Source: Hesseltinella vesiculosa
Taxonomy: Eukaryota > Mucoromycota > Mucoromycetes > Mucorales > Cunninghamellaceae
Direction of reading: 5' to 3'
DNA: 64,000 bases
Assembly: GCA_002104935.1 (NCBI GenBank)
Contig: MCGT01000006.1
Location: forward strand, 496,001-560,000
Part shown: positions 1-12,431 of the stretch, piece by piece
How positions within the stretch are numbered: position 1 is the stretch's first letter
Layout: each line of letters starts with the position of its first letter
Program-made: the position numbers and the translations under genes
The notes under the pieces: generated by a model
The model's input: the letters and a program-made list of their open reading frames with translations, nothing else
Told to the model about the DNA's origin: nothing
The model's database searches: none

Positions 1-426
1 AATCCAGAAGTTGAATTTTTTTTTCCATCCACGTTGACGGGATGCATGGTCCCCGTTCTTTCTCCTTGGCCAGTTTTTCTATAACCTTCTTGCAATATGA
101 CCTTGCACAGACAATTAAAATGGTCATGAGAAATGAAAGAAGAAAAAGAGAAAAAGGTGATCACGTCAAATGCTTCGAACCCTTTTTTTTTATTATTTGT
201 TGATCATGCTCAATCATTAGAAACCAATCAAACACCAACGACGACCATCGTGGTATTGTTGATAGGTTGGACCAAATGCGTAATAAAAAAAAAGGCTTTC
301 GGATCCTTTTTTTGTTTAAAATTTGCTATTTCCTTTCCCCTTAAGTGAGTTCTCTATGCATTCCTTTTTTTATTTTTACTAGTGGATGTATGAACTCCTT
401 GAAGAAATTGGAGTAGGGGGGGTGGA

Positions 427-651
427 CTACATGTCCTCGGCTGTTTGAATTTCTTGGGTGTGATCGACGCCAGGGATGACACCGCTGCTGCTGTTGTCTT
501 TGACTAAATTTGGGATGAGCGCAGCCAGCACGATCATTGCCACAAAGCTCATCAGCGCTACAATTTTTAGACCGCATATGCATCGACTTGCCCGACTCAT
601 CGGTTCTTCCTTGATAATGTCGTCCTTTCTTCGTCTTCTGAAAAACGGCAT
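427..651 (-). CDS. Small single-pass membrane protein, hypothetical
   Basis: A 74-codon open frame with an ATG at 649-651 (complement) and a TAG stop at 427-429. The N-terminus is short and very basic (MPFFRRRRKDD). A cysteine pair is followed by one hydrophobic segment at about residues 30-50 that could span a membrane once, and then a polar acidic tail. The basic-inside pattern would place the N-terminus in the cytosol. I do not recognise a family. The next gene, 999-1692, lies on the other strand, so the two genes diverge. It could be a real small tail-anchored-like protein or a chance frame; the clean hydrophobic segment favours a gene. Confidence 0.45.
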   Translation of the reverse strand: MPFFRRRRKDDIIKEEPMSRASRCICGLKIVALMSFVAMIVLAALIPNLVKDNSSSGVIPGVDHTQEIQTAEDM

Positions 652-998
652 CGTATAAAGGAAATATAAAAAAGAAAATGTTGAAGAAAAAGAAGAAAAA
701 AAAAATATGCGACCATGGTCCTCGGTGGCAGCGGGAGTTTTTTTTTAAGCCTTTTTACCTCTTCTTTTTAAAAGAAATTGTAATTAGTCTGTCATGGTAG
801 CAGCATGGCGTGGCACATTACCACTTGCCAAGTTTGTAGCATTATGTACTCGCTCAACGCGGAAAAAAGGGTCTTCTTTATTAGCAAACGGAGATGTTGT
901 GTCTGATGTGACACAAATCAAACAGATGAAAAACCTTTTTTTTTTTTTTTTCTTCCAGTTTCTTTCTTCTTTCTCATTTTCCCAAAGCTTGAAACCCA
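652..998. other. Intergenic, homopolymer-rich
   Basis: Divergent spacer between the small membrane protein and the COPI-associated gene. It holds several A-runs and T-runs (about 690-705 and 935-952) and no convincing gene. Confidence 0.5.
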
Positions 999-1692
999 AT
1001 GGTAGACAGCAGTCTTGTTTTTCGAATTGTCAACATTGTGGCTGCCGCTTTGATGATCGTCGGCGCCATCTCCTTGATCATTGGCGGAGGTCAGCCCCCA
1101 ATAGAATACAAATGAGGCCAATCGCTCACTCTTTTCTACTTTCAAGGCTTTCCAAACTTTATCCTTGCCGTGTTCTGCATGTAAGCAAAAAAAAAAAAAA
1201 AAAGGAGATGTTCTCGAGACTGACTACTGGTCTCCTTGTAGTCTATTCGGCGTCATTGTCGTGCTGTTTGAATTCAGATTGCACCGTGCTATCACCAAAT
1301 TAGCCTCGTTTTTATTTTCGTTCCTTGGGCGCGGGCTGCTCTACATTTTTATTGGCTGCATCATGCTAAATTATTTCACCTTGTCCATTGTGTGTGGCGC
1401 TTTCAATATCGTCATTGGTGCCTTTTACATCATTTTCCATTTCACACCGCAGGTCGAAGCCCCAAGCAACATGAAGTGGTCTACCTTTGAAAATACCGTC
1501 GGCATGGCCTCCACCGCCAGCCCCTATCACACTGCCCCACCCGACACCACGCCCACCAGCTATCACCCTTCCTCTTCCTCGGTCCATTACCAAACTTCTC
1601 CTACTCCTGCCACAAATTACAATGATCCTTATGCTATGCCCGCCACTGCCTATCCTCAAAAGACCTATCTCCCTGACGAAGCGCACGTCTAA
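999..1692 (+). CDS. COPI-associated / Tvp15-like Golgi membrane protein
   Basis: Three exons join in frame: 999-1089, 1147-1180 and 1242-1692 (191 aa). Splices are GT-AG and phases match. The protein has four hydrophobic segments in the pattern of the COPI_assoc family: an N-terminal helix after MVDSSLVFRIVN, then GFPNFILAVFCILFGVIVVL with the acidic FEF end, then the family hallmark FSFLGRGLLYIFIGC, and a final helix ending in FHF. A Ser/Thr/Pro/Tyr-rich cytosolic tail of about 80 residues follows. Relatives such as yeast Tvp15 are small Golgi membrane proteins found with COPI or Tlg2 vesicles; the exact role is unclear. The start was chosen because it begins the first family helix. The second exon is only 34 nt. 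Confidence 0.85.
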
Positions 1693-2859
1693 TCTTCTTA
1701 CCGTGTAATAAATAATCTTGCCAGGCGCTGGAGCCTTGTTTCACCAAAATACTATGTGGGTACTATACCACTTGGCCCGTCGATGTCTTCCATGGTGTCC
1801 CCCCCCCTTCCAGTCAAGAACGCCAGGAAAAGTCAAAATAAAAACTCATTTTCTAACATTACCGGAACCCGTTTCAAGTCGTTGCCATCAAAGGCAATCC
1901 CCTTGACCTTTTGCGGCGCGGTTCACTTTGCCCTTGTTGCTTCAGGCTATACGAGAAAATAAATGAATCATTAGAGGTACACGAAGATTGATGGAGGTTT
2001 TACCCATCTTGGCAGAGCGTTTTTTCTAAAAGCCTACCAGTAAACAGCCCGTACCGTCGCCTTCATTAAGGACCTCAACAGTCCATGCCGAGCTCGATGG
2101 GGTGCGTGTCAGGCTGCCCATTCGTAACAACAGGCACTTTTCTAGATGAGGATAGTTCCCCTGTTCGATAGTGGTGAAGTTGTCATCGTGAATTAGTTTC
2201 GAAGATATTTTTTTTAAAGAGAACAAGAGCAGACACAGAAGGTGATATAAAATATGGCTGGCCAACCATTTTTGTATGCAGCCCTTCCTCTGCACCGACT
2301 TCTCTGAATATCGTTTTGTCTGTCCTTATTGCTCCTATTATGCTAAACATATACAACGCTTGACGTCCATCGAATCACTCGTCATCTGTTCTCGCTGTGC
2401 TTCCAATCAAGCACGCCAAAGGCCAAAACGTAGTCGGCACCAAGTTGGCTGGACAACCTTCACTCATCAATGTGGTTTTTTCAGCACCCATTCCTTCCAT
2501 AACGGATGGCTTCCTTGCAAAATTTCACACCAATCCTTTCCGCGTTCAATGTCGATTTCCTTTTTTCAAAAAGCAGAGGAGTCCTCTTTACCGTCAATGT
2601 GGATGGCAGTGGCAACGGAGATTTAATATGGCTTTGATGCCAAAACTAACTGGGGGCGACCATCACCAAAGACTTGATTTTTCTTTAGTATGTATGCCTT
2701 TTGCAAGAACTTGGCTCCCATGTGAAATTTCACACCCATCTATTCTCTCAGAAGTGGTGTGCATTGCTTTCTGTTTCTTCAAACAAAGGAAGACCGGCCC
2801 TCTGTGATTTGGTTAAAAATCTATCGTCCATCATCAAAAATCCGACCTCCTCAAATTAT
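1693..2859. other. Gene-poor stretch, possibly a decayed gene
   Basis: No frame here gives a supportable gene. Short open pieces on the plus strand (for example 2276-2626 and 2397-2807) change frame and break repeatedly. A piece near 2505-2540 resembles one near 2710-2745 (both contain AATTTCACACC), which suggests an old internal duplication. I read this as probable gene debris, with no function assigned. Confidence 0.3.
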
Positions 2860-3215
2860 CTAAAGCTTTTCTACGCTGCTAATATACGATGAGAAATAAT
2901 CGTGGCCAGAATCGCAAACCATTCAGTCGCCATGGCGATGAGGGAATGAAACATCCAGCAACAACGACCACCACCTCACCAGTATGACTGCAAAAAGTTG
3001 GGAATTGTCTCAGGCAGGTGCCGCCAACTGCCCAGACATCTTTGAAGTCTTTCTGTGGGTCGCGGCCCACGAGTTGCAGCCAGCACAAGTGCTGAACCAA
3101 CTTCGAGCTGGTTGTCTTGCCGCTTGCGATTTAGCCGTTCGATGACGTCTTTTATGCAATACCGAGTCCTCCTGACAACCTCTCCTATCACAGATGGGGA
3201 TGGTCCCCAAGTCAT
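2860..3215 (-). CDS. Possible small two-exon gene, hypothetical
   Basis: An ATG at 3213-3215 opens a 236-nt exon (2980-3215) that ends at a GTGAGG donor. A TTAG acceptor at 2879-2880 joins in phase to a 19-nt exon (2860-2878) with a TAG stop, giving 84 aa. The product is basic and has a predicted helical stretch (CIKDVIERLNRKRQDNQ). No family is recognised. The coherent splice phase is the main support. It lies just downstream of Pam17 on the same strand. Chance remains a real possibility. Confidence 0.25.
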
Positions 3216-3294
3216 ATCAGCCACTGCCCCACTTTAAACTCTTGAAAATTCTCGTTGCTTTTTTTATTTGAAGATAAAGGCAAGAGAGGGCATT

Positions 3295-3961
3295 CTAATG
3301 GTTGGCTTCATCCTCAGCAGCACCACCAAATACACCTTTACGGTAATGTTCGCGCTGCTTTCTTAGCCACGAGCGATAGTCCGAGACAGATTGAATCTTT
3401 TCGCCGTAATAGTCAGGCACAGGGTTGCGAATCGAGTTGAGACGGGCATCGGCTCGGTTGCGTTTGATATGCTCGTAAAAGGTCTTGTCACGCACGTCCA
3501 TTTCAGGCACATACTTGCGATAGGCCAGCTTGAATACAGCGTCACCAAACACAGGACCAGCCAAGAACCCACAGAAGCCCTGATACATCAATAAAAGGCT
3601 GTCAGTCTCACACGTTCCCCGTCCTGTCAAAAAATAATGAACTCACAGCACCAATGGTGCCAAGGGCAGCTGCAGCCAAAGGATCCATCCCAAGGATGGT
3701 GGTGGTAGGATCGATTTGCATTTGCATAAAGTAAGAACCGGTGAAGGCGGCCGGGAAGATGGTGCTAGGACCATAGCTGGCCAGCTCAAACATGCGTCGT
3801 TTCGATCGAAGCTTGAAATAGTCTTGCCATGTGGGAATCAACGAGTCTTTGGAAGGAGTAGCCGATGAGTTGGTGGAGGGCGTGGTCGATTGTGTTGTCA
3901 GGCCACGCACAAACTGCTTTTGAACAGGTTGACGGATGGTATGTAAGAGGGACAGAGACAT
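3295..3961 (-). CDS. PAM17: Pam17, subunit of the mitochondrial presequence translocase motor
   Basis: Two exons, 3647-3961 and 3295-3579, join in phase 0 to give 199 aa. The N-terminal ~40 residues are basic, Ser/Thr-rich and free of acids until KDS, as in a mitochondrial presequence. The family core follows: TWQDYFKLRSKRR, two hydrophobic segments around MQMQIDPTTTILGMDPL and GFCGFLAGPVFGDAVFKL, and the C-terminal block NPVPDYYGEKIQSVSDYRSW, which is highly conserved in Pam17. Known role: an inner-membrane protein that organises the import motor at TIM23. The gene is divergent from the fucosyltransferase-like gene that starts at 4418. Confidence 0.93.
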
Positions 3962-4417
3962 TTTAAAGAATCACTCTTAAAAGAAGACGGAAAAAGAAAA
4001 TGAAAAGAAAAAAACAGTAAGTGCCAGGAAAAAGGCCATACCCGCTCGTCAGCGAGTGGCTGATGATTGGCCGGTTGGTCCTCAGAACGGCGGTGACATT
4101 GGTTGACCAGACTGCTAGCGTCAAAAAACGAATTTTTACATCATCCATCATTTAAATCAAAGTATGTCAATGTCCTGTTTTGCTAGGAATGAATCGAATG
4201 ATTTTGTCATTCAATCATAGCGTGTCCTACTTTTGCTCCAGGTTCAGAGGAAGGCTCATTTTTTTTCATGCAAGCATATTTTAAAGCCCGCAGTCTTGGG
4301 CTCCTTTTTTTTTTGTTTGTTGCAAACCCCCCCCCCTTGCTCCCTTTATTTGTGTCCTTTTTCATGGCCATTTTTTTCCTCTCTCCTTTCCTATTTATCC
4401 TATAATATAGATTGGAC
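3962..4417. other. Divergent intergenic region
   Basis: Shared upstream region of Pam17 (minus strand) and the fucosyltransferase-like gene (plus strand). It contains pyrimidine tracts before the plus-strand start. No gene or clear motif is visible. Confidence 0.5.
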
Positions 4418-6170
4418 ATGCTGAGGAAACGCACGTTGTCGCTGGTTCTGATCATCCTTTGCCTTTGCCTCACCTTCTCCGTATTTTACCATCACAAAGA
4501 ATCTTGGCCCAGTCAAACCTCCCTCCATGTCAAACATGTGCCCACTTCTGAAGAACGGTTTCTATCGTATTTTCCTCATGGGTAAAGAAGATGCACGCTG
4601 ATCTCTCCATGCATACTGACATTCTTTCATTTATATTTCTAGCGGTCTGATGGATCAGCTGCATTCGTTTCAAAATGGGCTACGCATTGCTCAAGACACA
4701 AACCGCACGTTGCTTGTACCTTATCTACGGCTAGGTCGGTCCTTTGGCTGGGCCGACGTGAATACCTTAGCTCGCCAGTATGAGGCTATGGACAAGGCAG
4801 CCTGCCAAAAGCAGAACACGACTGCGTTGCGTCCAAAGGACGGTCCTAACACCGGGGACGCCTGTTCACACCTCGCTGAATGGTCCGAGGTTCCTTGGTC
4901 CATGGTCTTTGACCTTTCGTATTTGCAGCATCACCGTGTGCGGTTCATGGAGCGACCAGATCACGATTGGAAACAGGTCAATGGGAAAGTGCTCAGCAAC
5001 ATCGTCCTTGTCGACCCCAAACCGACCTTGGCCAGCGAGGGATCGCTCCAGCCTCCTGCTACTTCGGCCCCATCGCCGTCTTGGCTGCAACGCTGGTGGC
5101 AGCATCTCCAACACCCACGTGAATCCTCAGGGTCTGCAACCACAGTATCGCCGTTTTCTGGTTCCTCCCTGACGGCCCCTGACGGTCCTATCACCACCGC
5201 CGACCTCCAACGGCATGCTGCTGCCACTCTGATACAATGTGGCTCCTTGGTCGATGGCACCTTGTATCACACCACAAAGCTGCCGGACGAACGGGCCTTG
5301 CTCGAATCTTTCAACCAACACATGCTCCCAGATCATCTGCCTTCCCTGAAAACCACCGCCACCAAAATCGCCCAGGCCCTGGGCGGCCCACACGCCTTTC
5401 TTTCCCTGCACCTGCACTTGCGCAAGCTGTTGCCACGCGAACTGGAACTAAGAACGTCAGACTTCGTTGTTCAGCAACCCGGCACCAACCTGCCCACCCT
5501 CAACATCAACATGGATGATGTCCTCAGTCACCAGGATCCTCATGAAATCGAACAGGTTATGCGACAGCTAGGCCAGCAGCAATTATATGAAATGGCTCAG
5601 TCGGTTGTGCTTCAGTTGACAGGCGATATCCCCATCGCCCAAGCGGTGTCTGGTGCTTTGCCCGTTCATCCTTCCACCCTGGCCACCTATTTAAGCGACC
5701 CACCCGCCTCACGCAGACAATGGCTCCAGGCTTGTGTCGATTATCGCCGTGACATTGACCCCCGATACCCCATTGTTCACGTCGTCACCGACCTTCCTCT
5801 TGCCACCCACATCCTACCCTTTTGGCCCCTCTTGTTGGATCAATACCCATGCACCTTTACCCGACAAGAACTCATCGAATGGAACCTCATTGATCGCGAT
5901 TGGTCTGCCACTGCAGCCATGGGTCTTGACCCACTTGTTGATTATAACCAGCTACTGGCTCCCTTATTGGACATGCTAGTAGCTAGCCAAGGTAAAAAAA
6001 AAAAAAAAAGAAAAAGAAAAAGAAAAAGGAGGGGACAGGCAACCAGGGAACATTTTTTTATCTCTTTCTGATGTCCGTTTTCTGCTGTAGCTTATTCTGT
6101 TATAGAAGCACCTACCTCCTTGCTATCCAAACTGACGAGTCGTTATCGTGCACGCTTGAGAACTGCATAG
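4418..6170 (+). CDS. O-fucosyltransferase-like type II membrane protein
   Basis: Exons 4418-4581, 4643-5991 and 6091-6170 join in frame to give 530 aa. A short basic N-terminus (MLRKR) precedes one hydrophobic anchor (residues ~8-24) and a lumenal stem, the layout of a Golgi/ER glycosyltransferase. The first lumenal motif, GLMDQLHSFQNGLRIAQDTN followed by RTLLVP, resembles the N-terminal nucleotide-sugar-fold motif of fungal fucosyltransferase-like proteins (G-x-x-N/D-Q-x-x-x-F-x-N-a-x-x-L-A). The central part has LHLHLRK and, near the C-terminus, PIVHVVTDLPLATHI and a WNLIDRDW segment. The family call rests mainly on the first motif. Reading through the last donor would add a Lys-rich tail encoded by the intron A-run, so the spliced end is preferred. 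Confidence 0.65.
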
Positions 6171-6806
6171 AATGTCTCTTGGCTCTCGTTTCTGGTATTA
6201 ATTCTTTATGTTTAAAATGAACTACGATCCTCTTCTTCCTGTCCCACCCTCAGGCCAATGTATTGCTGGCAGGTGACTGTGGGGATCAAGAGAAAAATGC
6301 GGCTTGTCAAAAGTAGCTGAAGCTGGCGACTTTTTTGTTTACAGTAGGAGTCCACTTGAGAATGTGTGTTCATCCATTTTTTGTCGAGATGGATCAAAAC
6401 AAAAAAAAAGGGCGTACTCCTATTCCCGAGGCTATCTCCTTACTTTTTATTTCTGTTACCCTTATTCGGGTACGATAACGTCAGACTCGAGTGGACTAAA
6501 GACCAGCGTAAAAGAAAACAGGCCTAATTTACTTTTGCTCGTCCCGAAAATAAGTAGCAAAGCCTTGTTGCTAAATTTACATTTGATCATGCAGCCTCGT
6601 TCTAGCAAAGTCAGTCCAAGTGTCAAAAAAGGGCGCTTTTTTTCCCATTTTCCCTTTTTCAAAATTCTTTTCTTTTGCTTTATTTATTTGTTCCTATCTA
6701 CTCTTTTTTCTTTGCCCTTCTTTTCTGAATCATAGCATTACATCTGATTGGCATTGCCCTATAGTTTTCACTCCCTCCCCCCCTTTTTTTTAAAAGCAGC
6801 ATCGCG
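6171..6806. other. Intergenic region
   Basis: AT-rich spacer between two plus-strand genes. Pyrimidine runs accumulate just before the TBC gene start (6640-6795). No gene is seen. Confidence 0.5.
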
Positions 6807-9111
6807 ATGGCCTCTTCGTATAGTCACCATCAGCAAAGTATCCAGCAAAGACAGGAAACACGCTGGTCGGCTCCGGCAGCAAAACTGGCCTGGCACCCAG
6901 GGGCATTGGAAAAGGAGCCGATGCCAAGAAAGGAATCTACAGCCTCCCTATCGTCACAAATGTCAACAAACACCATTTTAGATGCCCCGCTCGATCTCCA
7001 TCACTTTCACACCGCCACTTGGAACGCCTCTCCAACATCCTGTTGCTCCTCCTCCGCCTCCTCCTCCGCCTCTGACCGTTCTTGGTCTCCAGCCTGTCTC
7101 CATCATGCCCTGTGTCACCAGCTCGTCACCGATGACAGCACTGCCGACACCCTCTCGCCCGAACACCGTCAACAACTGGCCGACCTGATCCTTTCCCAAG
7201 GCCTTCCCTCCTCCTTGCGCGGTCAGCTCTGGCAAACCCTCTCCCACTCCAATCACCTCCACCTCCAAACCGTCTATGGCCAGCTGTGCAATGAACGCTC
7301 GCCTCATGAACGCATCATCCAACGCGACCTCACCCGCACCTTTCCCCTCGTCGATATGTTCAGCCAAGAAAATGGGGATGGTCAACTCGCCATGCGCCGC
7401 ATCCTCATCGCCTACAGCCTGTATGACCATCAAGTCGGCTATTGCCAAGGTCTTGCTTTCCTTGTCGGTCCTCTTCTCATGCACGTAAGCAACGCTTATC
7501 TAAAAAGAAATGAAAAACCAAACCTGACTCAATCCCCCCCTCCTCCAGATGCCCGAACCCGAAGCTTTTTGTGTCTTTGTCAGGTAAACCGGCAAGAAGG
7601 GACAAAAAGAAGGAGCTTGATTTTTTTTTTTCTTCAGATTGATGGAAACATATAACATGCGCACTATGTACACGCTGACGATGGACGGGCTTCAGCTGCG
7701 ATTATTCCAATTTAATTGTTTGCTGGAACGACACGTGCCTCGGCTGGCCAAACATCTGGAACGCCATCATGTACACCCCGCCATGTATGCATCATCATGG
7801 TTCTTAACCTTGTTTGCCTATGTGTTCCCTTTACCGCTCGTTACCCGGATCTACGACCTGCTGTTTTTGCAAGGAGCTACTGAAACCATGATGCGAATCG
7901 CCATTGCTATGCTTCAACGGTCCGAAGCCGACCTTCTTCTGCTCGTCGAATGCGAAGACCTGCTGCAAGGCGTCGCCACACGCAAGCTGTGCAAACCCTA
8001 TGGAGACAACTGGTCGCTTGTTTTGCAAGATGCCATGGCCCTTGCCGACGACATCACCACTAAACACCTCGATCACCTACAAGACCAGTACATGGGCCAG
8101 CCCAAGCAGCAGCCGGCCTGGATGGGCAACCGCCTCGGCAATTTCTGGCGTCGCCGGTCCCTGCAGCAAAAAAAGAAACCGCCCTCCGCCCTGCCAGTCT
8201 CCCCGCCCATTCGAGGCTGCACCTCCATGGAAGAAACACCTGTGCCTACGTTATCGTTGACCGCTACTGCATTGTCGCCCCCGCCTGTTCCGCCGTCCAT
8301 GCCTTTATCCCGATCCGCCTCCATGCACCACCGATTTGATTCACACCCAAAATCTTCGTCGCCTCCACTTCCACCCTTGCCAACCACCTCTCCACTCGAC
8401 TTGTCGCAGCCTGCACCAGATGTCGCTGCACTGCAGTGTCAAGTTCAAGACCTGCACCAGCAACTCAACCAAGCCCTGCGCCAGATCCAGGAAACCAAGA
8501 TGGACCAGCAGGATTTGATCACCGAGCGTGAAGCGCTACAAATCACCATCCGTGCCCTGGAACACCGAGCTTCCACCTCCCCAACCTCACCACCAGCCAC
8601 CTCGCCCAGACATTCCATCTCACCCGACATCAAGGACCTTCAAGAGCAAAACAACTATCTACATACCCGCAACCAGCACCTAGAGAAACAAGTTCGCCAG
8701 CTGCAGCAGCAGCTGCATACCGTCAACGATGACCAGCTCATTCTGATCGAGAAGCTCGCCTCCCTGACATTGGATATGGACGACCTAGCCCAGCAAAAGA
8801 AACAACAGGACTTTGATTTGGCCGATGTGCTGGACGAAAACAAACGCCTGACGGAACGTCTCCTTTGTCAAGATCCACCCATGCCTGCCACCCGGCCACT
8901 CTCTCCACCCTTGTCTACCTCCTCCTCTCGATACCCCTGGGAACCTGCTAAAGAAATTCCTCTACTGGACGATCCCTATGCTTTTGTGGCCCCTCCCCCT
9001 CCCCCTCACATCCCTCGCTTCACCCCACCTTCCCACTCCCAGCCTCAGACTGCTGCCCGGCGCTCCAATTCTCTCTACGGCCGAGTCTGGAGTGCCCTGT
9101 CCAAGAATTAG
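6807..9111 (+). CDS. TBC-domain Rab GTPase-activating protein (Gyp5/EVI5-like)
   Basis: Exons 6807-7484, 7549-7583 and 7638-9111 give 728 aa. After a Ser-rich N-terminus, the TBC domain spans about residues 120-400. It starts at GLPSSLRGQLWQ, has the arginine-finger motif IQRDLTRTFP (R177) and the glutamine-finger motif VGYCQGLAF (Q214), so both catalytic residues are present. It continues through the 35-nt exon (MPEPEAFCVFVR) into LFAYVFPLPLVTRIYDLLFL. A Pro/Ser-rich linker follows, then a Gln-rich coiled coil (about 500-680) and a Pro-rich tail ending in LYGRVWSALSKN. TBC plus C-terminal coiled coil is typical of Gyp5 and EVI5 proteins, which stimulate GTP hydrolysis on Rabs in ER-Golgi and exocytic traffic. 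The target Rab cannot be told from sequence. Confidence 0.9.
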
Positions 9112-9550
9112 TGTCCCCAGCCTCTATTTTGTCTTTATGTGAATAAGATTGCTTCTCTTTATATATATACAGTAAACTCATTTCCCTATTGCTATCCAGT
9201 CCAATACACTCCCCCAAGCCTGTATTGCTACAGCTTGACGGGTGCACGCGTTTGTTAAAATCAAATGCTGCTGTCACGTCTTTGTGTGTGCGATGGTTGC
9301 CTGGGTCATGACTGATCTTGCACTTGCCTTCAAATCCAAGTTTGGTCAGAGCTCTTGTTAGTATGAAAACTAAAACACCTCTGCCAAAAAAGAGAAAGAA
9401 AAAGAAAAAAAAGAAAAGATCAGCCTACGGTTGGCTAGGCACGTTGGTAAGAGATGTCCATGCCCTCTGCCTCCATGTTATTATTATTACTTCCACATTG
9501 TTTTTATTATTCTTATTATGGAAATGAGCATGGAAACAGCAGAAGGGACC
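9112..9550. other. Convergent 3' intergenic region
   Basis: Lies between the 3' ends of the TBC gene (plus) and the 802-aa gene (minus). It contains TATATATATA near 9160, an A-rich run near 9385-9415 and an imperfect TTA/TTC repeat near 9478-9510. No gene is seen. Confidence 0.5.
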
Positions 9551-12431
9551 CTAGGCGCCGTCATCGTCGAGGACCGAGCATGTCCGCCTTCGTAAGAGGT
9601 CAAGTTTGCTCTGCCGCTTTTGCTTCAAGACCATGGGCATCACAATATTCATCATGTCGATTTGATCGTTTTTCCAGACAAACAAGGCATCCAGGGTGGT
9701 AAAGAATTCAGGCAGGTCGGAAACATATGTTGGTATGAACAGGTCGGCACAAGGCAGCGTAAAATAGACATCGTCCTCGAGCAAAAACATTGCGTACGAG
9801 TAACCAACCGAACCTGAAAAAAAAAATGGAGACTAAGCTAGCCAAAACTTCAAGCGGTTCACTTACCCGTCCAGTCCATAGCAATACAGCCTAGGGTTTT
9901 TGCCACGTCACGGTCAAAGGGAAGTCTTTGTATGGATTTGAGTAGAGACTTGCTTGCATGATAACTTCGGCAATGCTGTTCTGCTAGAAAGGCTTCAGGT
10001 GTGTCATCGCTCGTCCAGACATTGGTGGAGATAGCTACGCCACTGCTTGCAGCATTCACATCCATCTGCCGACCAAGGAAATCCATGTTCTTCGCTCCTG
10101 ACACTCCCACTGCCTTTTTCTCAATATATTCTTCGCTGATGCCACAAGAAGATAAAATAAAATGAGGTCAACGGCACTGCTGATTTTCTTTTTTCTTATT
10201 TTTTATATCCAACCTGTACCTATTGCGTTCAAGATCAAGACCCTCCAGAAGGATGTCCAAGATCGTGGTCAGGTGTCTATAGTGAGTCAGGCCGGACTGG
10301 CCATGGGAAGGCGCAGGGGTGCCGTAATCGACACATTTCTTGGTGACTACGTCGAGAATCTCCAACATCTTCATCGCCTCCATATCAGCAGTTTCTTGCT
10401 CCAGCAACTTTGCGCGCTGTCGTGCGATGCCCAAAAGCAGCTTTTTCTTTACCAGCGTCCCTGTTTCATTCGTGGCATCCTTGGGAAACAATGGAAAATG
10501 TGAGTCCAAAGGATGCGGACATATGAAAAGCAATGGATAAATTACCTCGAGTACTCTGTTGTACAGTGCTTTGGAGGAATCTTTGAGTCTTCGCAAGGAA
10601 AATATCGAGTCAAAGTTTAACATGATATCCCATTTTTTTTTATCTTGAACATGCTCGCGGAACACCTTCATAATGGCAGGGTTTGTGCAGTCAATGATAT
10701 GGTCCAAAGCAAGCCTGTGGAAAAAAAAAAAAAAAATAAGACGAGGACTGAGCACCCAGGAGGGAAGAGCGGGGCATACTTACGTTAATGCGCACTCGTT
10801 GACCAGGTTATCTAGATCCAACTCCATCATGCGGGAAGCCATGACATCTAAAACCTGAGCAAGTGACTTGGGCTGGAAACTGCGTAGCGCAGCTTGCAGG
10901 CTGGGGTCCACTCGACGCTTTTTCTAAACGAGAGCAAGAGACACGGGAAAAAAAGGGAGATCAGTGATCTTCTCGTGCTTTTCTTGGGGTTACCGTTTTT
11001 AATGCAGCCACAGCGCTTGTGTGAACCAGGTCCCGGAAGCACATGGGGTCTAGAGAAACTTGATCTTCCGTCTCAACATCTATCAAAAAGCATGTCAGCT
11101 ACCGTCCCCAATAAGCTGTGCCATATCACGTCTTACCACGCAACCGTTTGTCACCTCGTGTGCTAACAGTGGTCGAATCAGTGTTGGGAGATGTGCTGGT
11201 AGCAGTTTGAGCTTGGGAGGGTTTGGGGGAAGTTGATGGAGAAATGGTGCTAGCCTCTTGTGATGGAACAGGCGCATGCAAAGATGATGGGTCAGCCTTT
11301 ACTGATGTTGACTTTGGGTTTGTAGCTGCGTTCACAGTGTCGTTCGTAGGGAAGGGCGGCTGTTGTGGGGAGACAGTCGATTGCTCGTAAGTATTAGTCT
11401 TGCTGGCTGCCGGCGTTGTCACGGCTTCGTTCTCAGGAATGCTCGTAGATGACTCAGCTCGTTGAGGGGACACATGTGATTTTGCAGTAGAACTAGGGCT
11501 GAGTGGCGTTGAATGAGTGTCTACAGGGGAGCTCAAAGGCAATGTTGAGATGGTTGTCGTGGTAGGAGTGCCCCTGGGAAAACCAATACCATCGGTTGAC
11601 GCCGCTTGCATGGTGATGGGCGTATGCACTAAATAATTGGTGTTAGCCACCACTGGATGAAAGGTAACGGATTTTGAAACAGGCTTGGCTAAGGTTTTGA
11701 CAGGCGTGCGGATGATGGGGGCTGGCAACTGAGGTTTACTTGGCGCAGGCAATGGTAGGGTCGAGCGGTTGGTGGCGGTAAGCATACCATGGGACGACCC
11801 GTTTCCAGGTGTTCGCGTTGGAGACACAGGCAGCGTCCTGTAGGCCACAGATGAAGGCGAAGTAGATGAGGAAGCTGGAGACAGGGTCACAGGTTGGCTG
11901 GTCATACTTGGTTGCGGAGAGGTTGCAGGCGAGTTGAAGACTTTGTTAGAGGTTGCCCTGTCATTCCTGGGAGAGCCAATGATAGGAGCCGGCGCTTTGA
12001 ACGTGGCAGACGTGTTCGTAGACGGCTGTGTGGGGCTATTACCAGCAGCATTTGTCAACGGATGGTGCTGGGTAGTTTTGTCGACAGGGAGCGATTTTCC
12101 TTTTTTCCAAAGCTTGATCAACATGTCAATCAGCTGCAGCCGTGTTTTCTAGGAAACAATTAAAAATCGGTAAACAGCCGCCTGTGTTAATGGCTCTTGG
12201 ATCCAAAACGGTGTATGTTACCTCCTGTGTCTTGATGAGCACCAGGAATGGTGCTTTGTCGCGCCCGGGTTGCTTGCTCATTTTGGTGAGAAGACGGGTG
12301 TATTGATTGTAGCGAAAGAGGATCTCATCTATGTCCTTTGGTACAGCAAACGCATTTAAAAATTCATCAAATGTCCATCGATAAGGATCAAGACCATTGA
12401 AGACCGATTCATCAACCTCATGCGTGCTCAT
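9551..12431 (-). CDS. Unrecognised 802-residue protein, eight exons
   Basis: Eight exons join with GT-AG splices and consistent phase: 12222-12431, 11137-12148, 10994-11079, 10784-10923, 10546-10714, 10220-10479, 9867-10135 and 9551-9813. The start is the ATG at 12429-12431. Residues 1-95 form a folded-looking N-terminus (WTFDEFLNAFAVPKDIDEIL, later LLTKMSKQPGRDKAPF). Residues ~95-405 are a low-complexity Ser/Thr/Pro-rich linker. The rest is predominantly helical, with FRDLVHTSAVAALKTKKRR, a long alpha segment and a final compact block (LGCIAMDWTGSVGYSYAMF, then WKNDQIDMM). I do not recognise a named domain. The C-terminal block looks like a lineage-restricted fungal family, which is inference. 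The frame closure over eight exons makes the gene itself reliable. Confidence 0.75.

Noticed and set aside
2276..2626. Zinc-ribbon-like CPYC...CSRC frame
   Set aside because: The two CxxC pairs sit in a short, broken stretch with no other conserved feature, so chance is likely.
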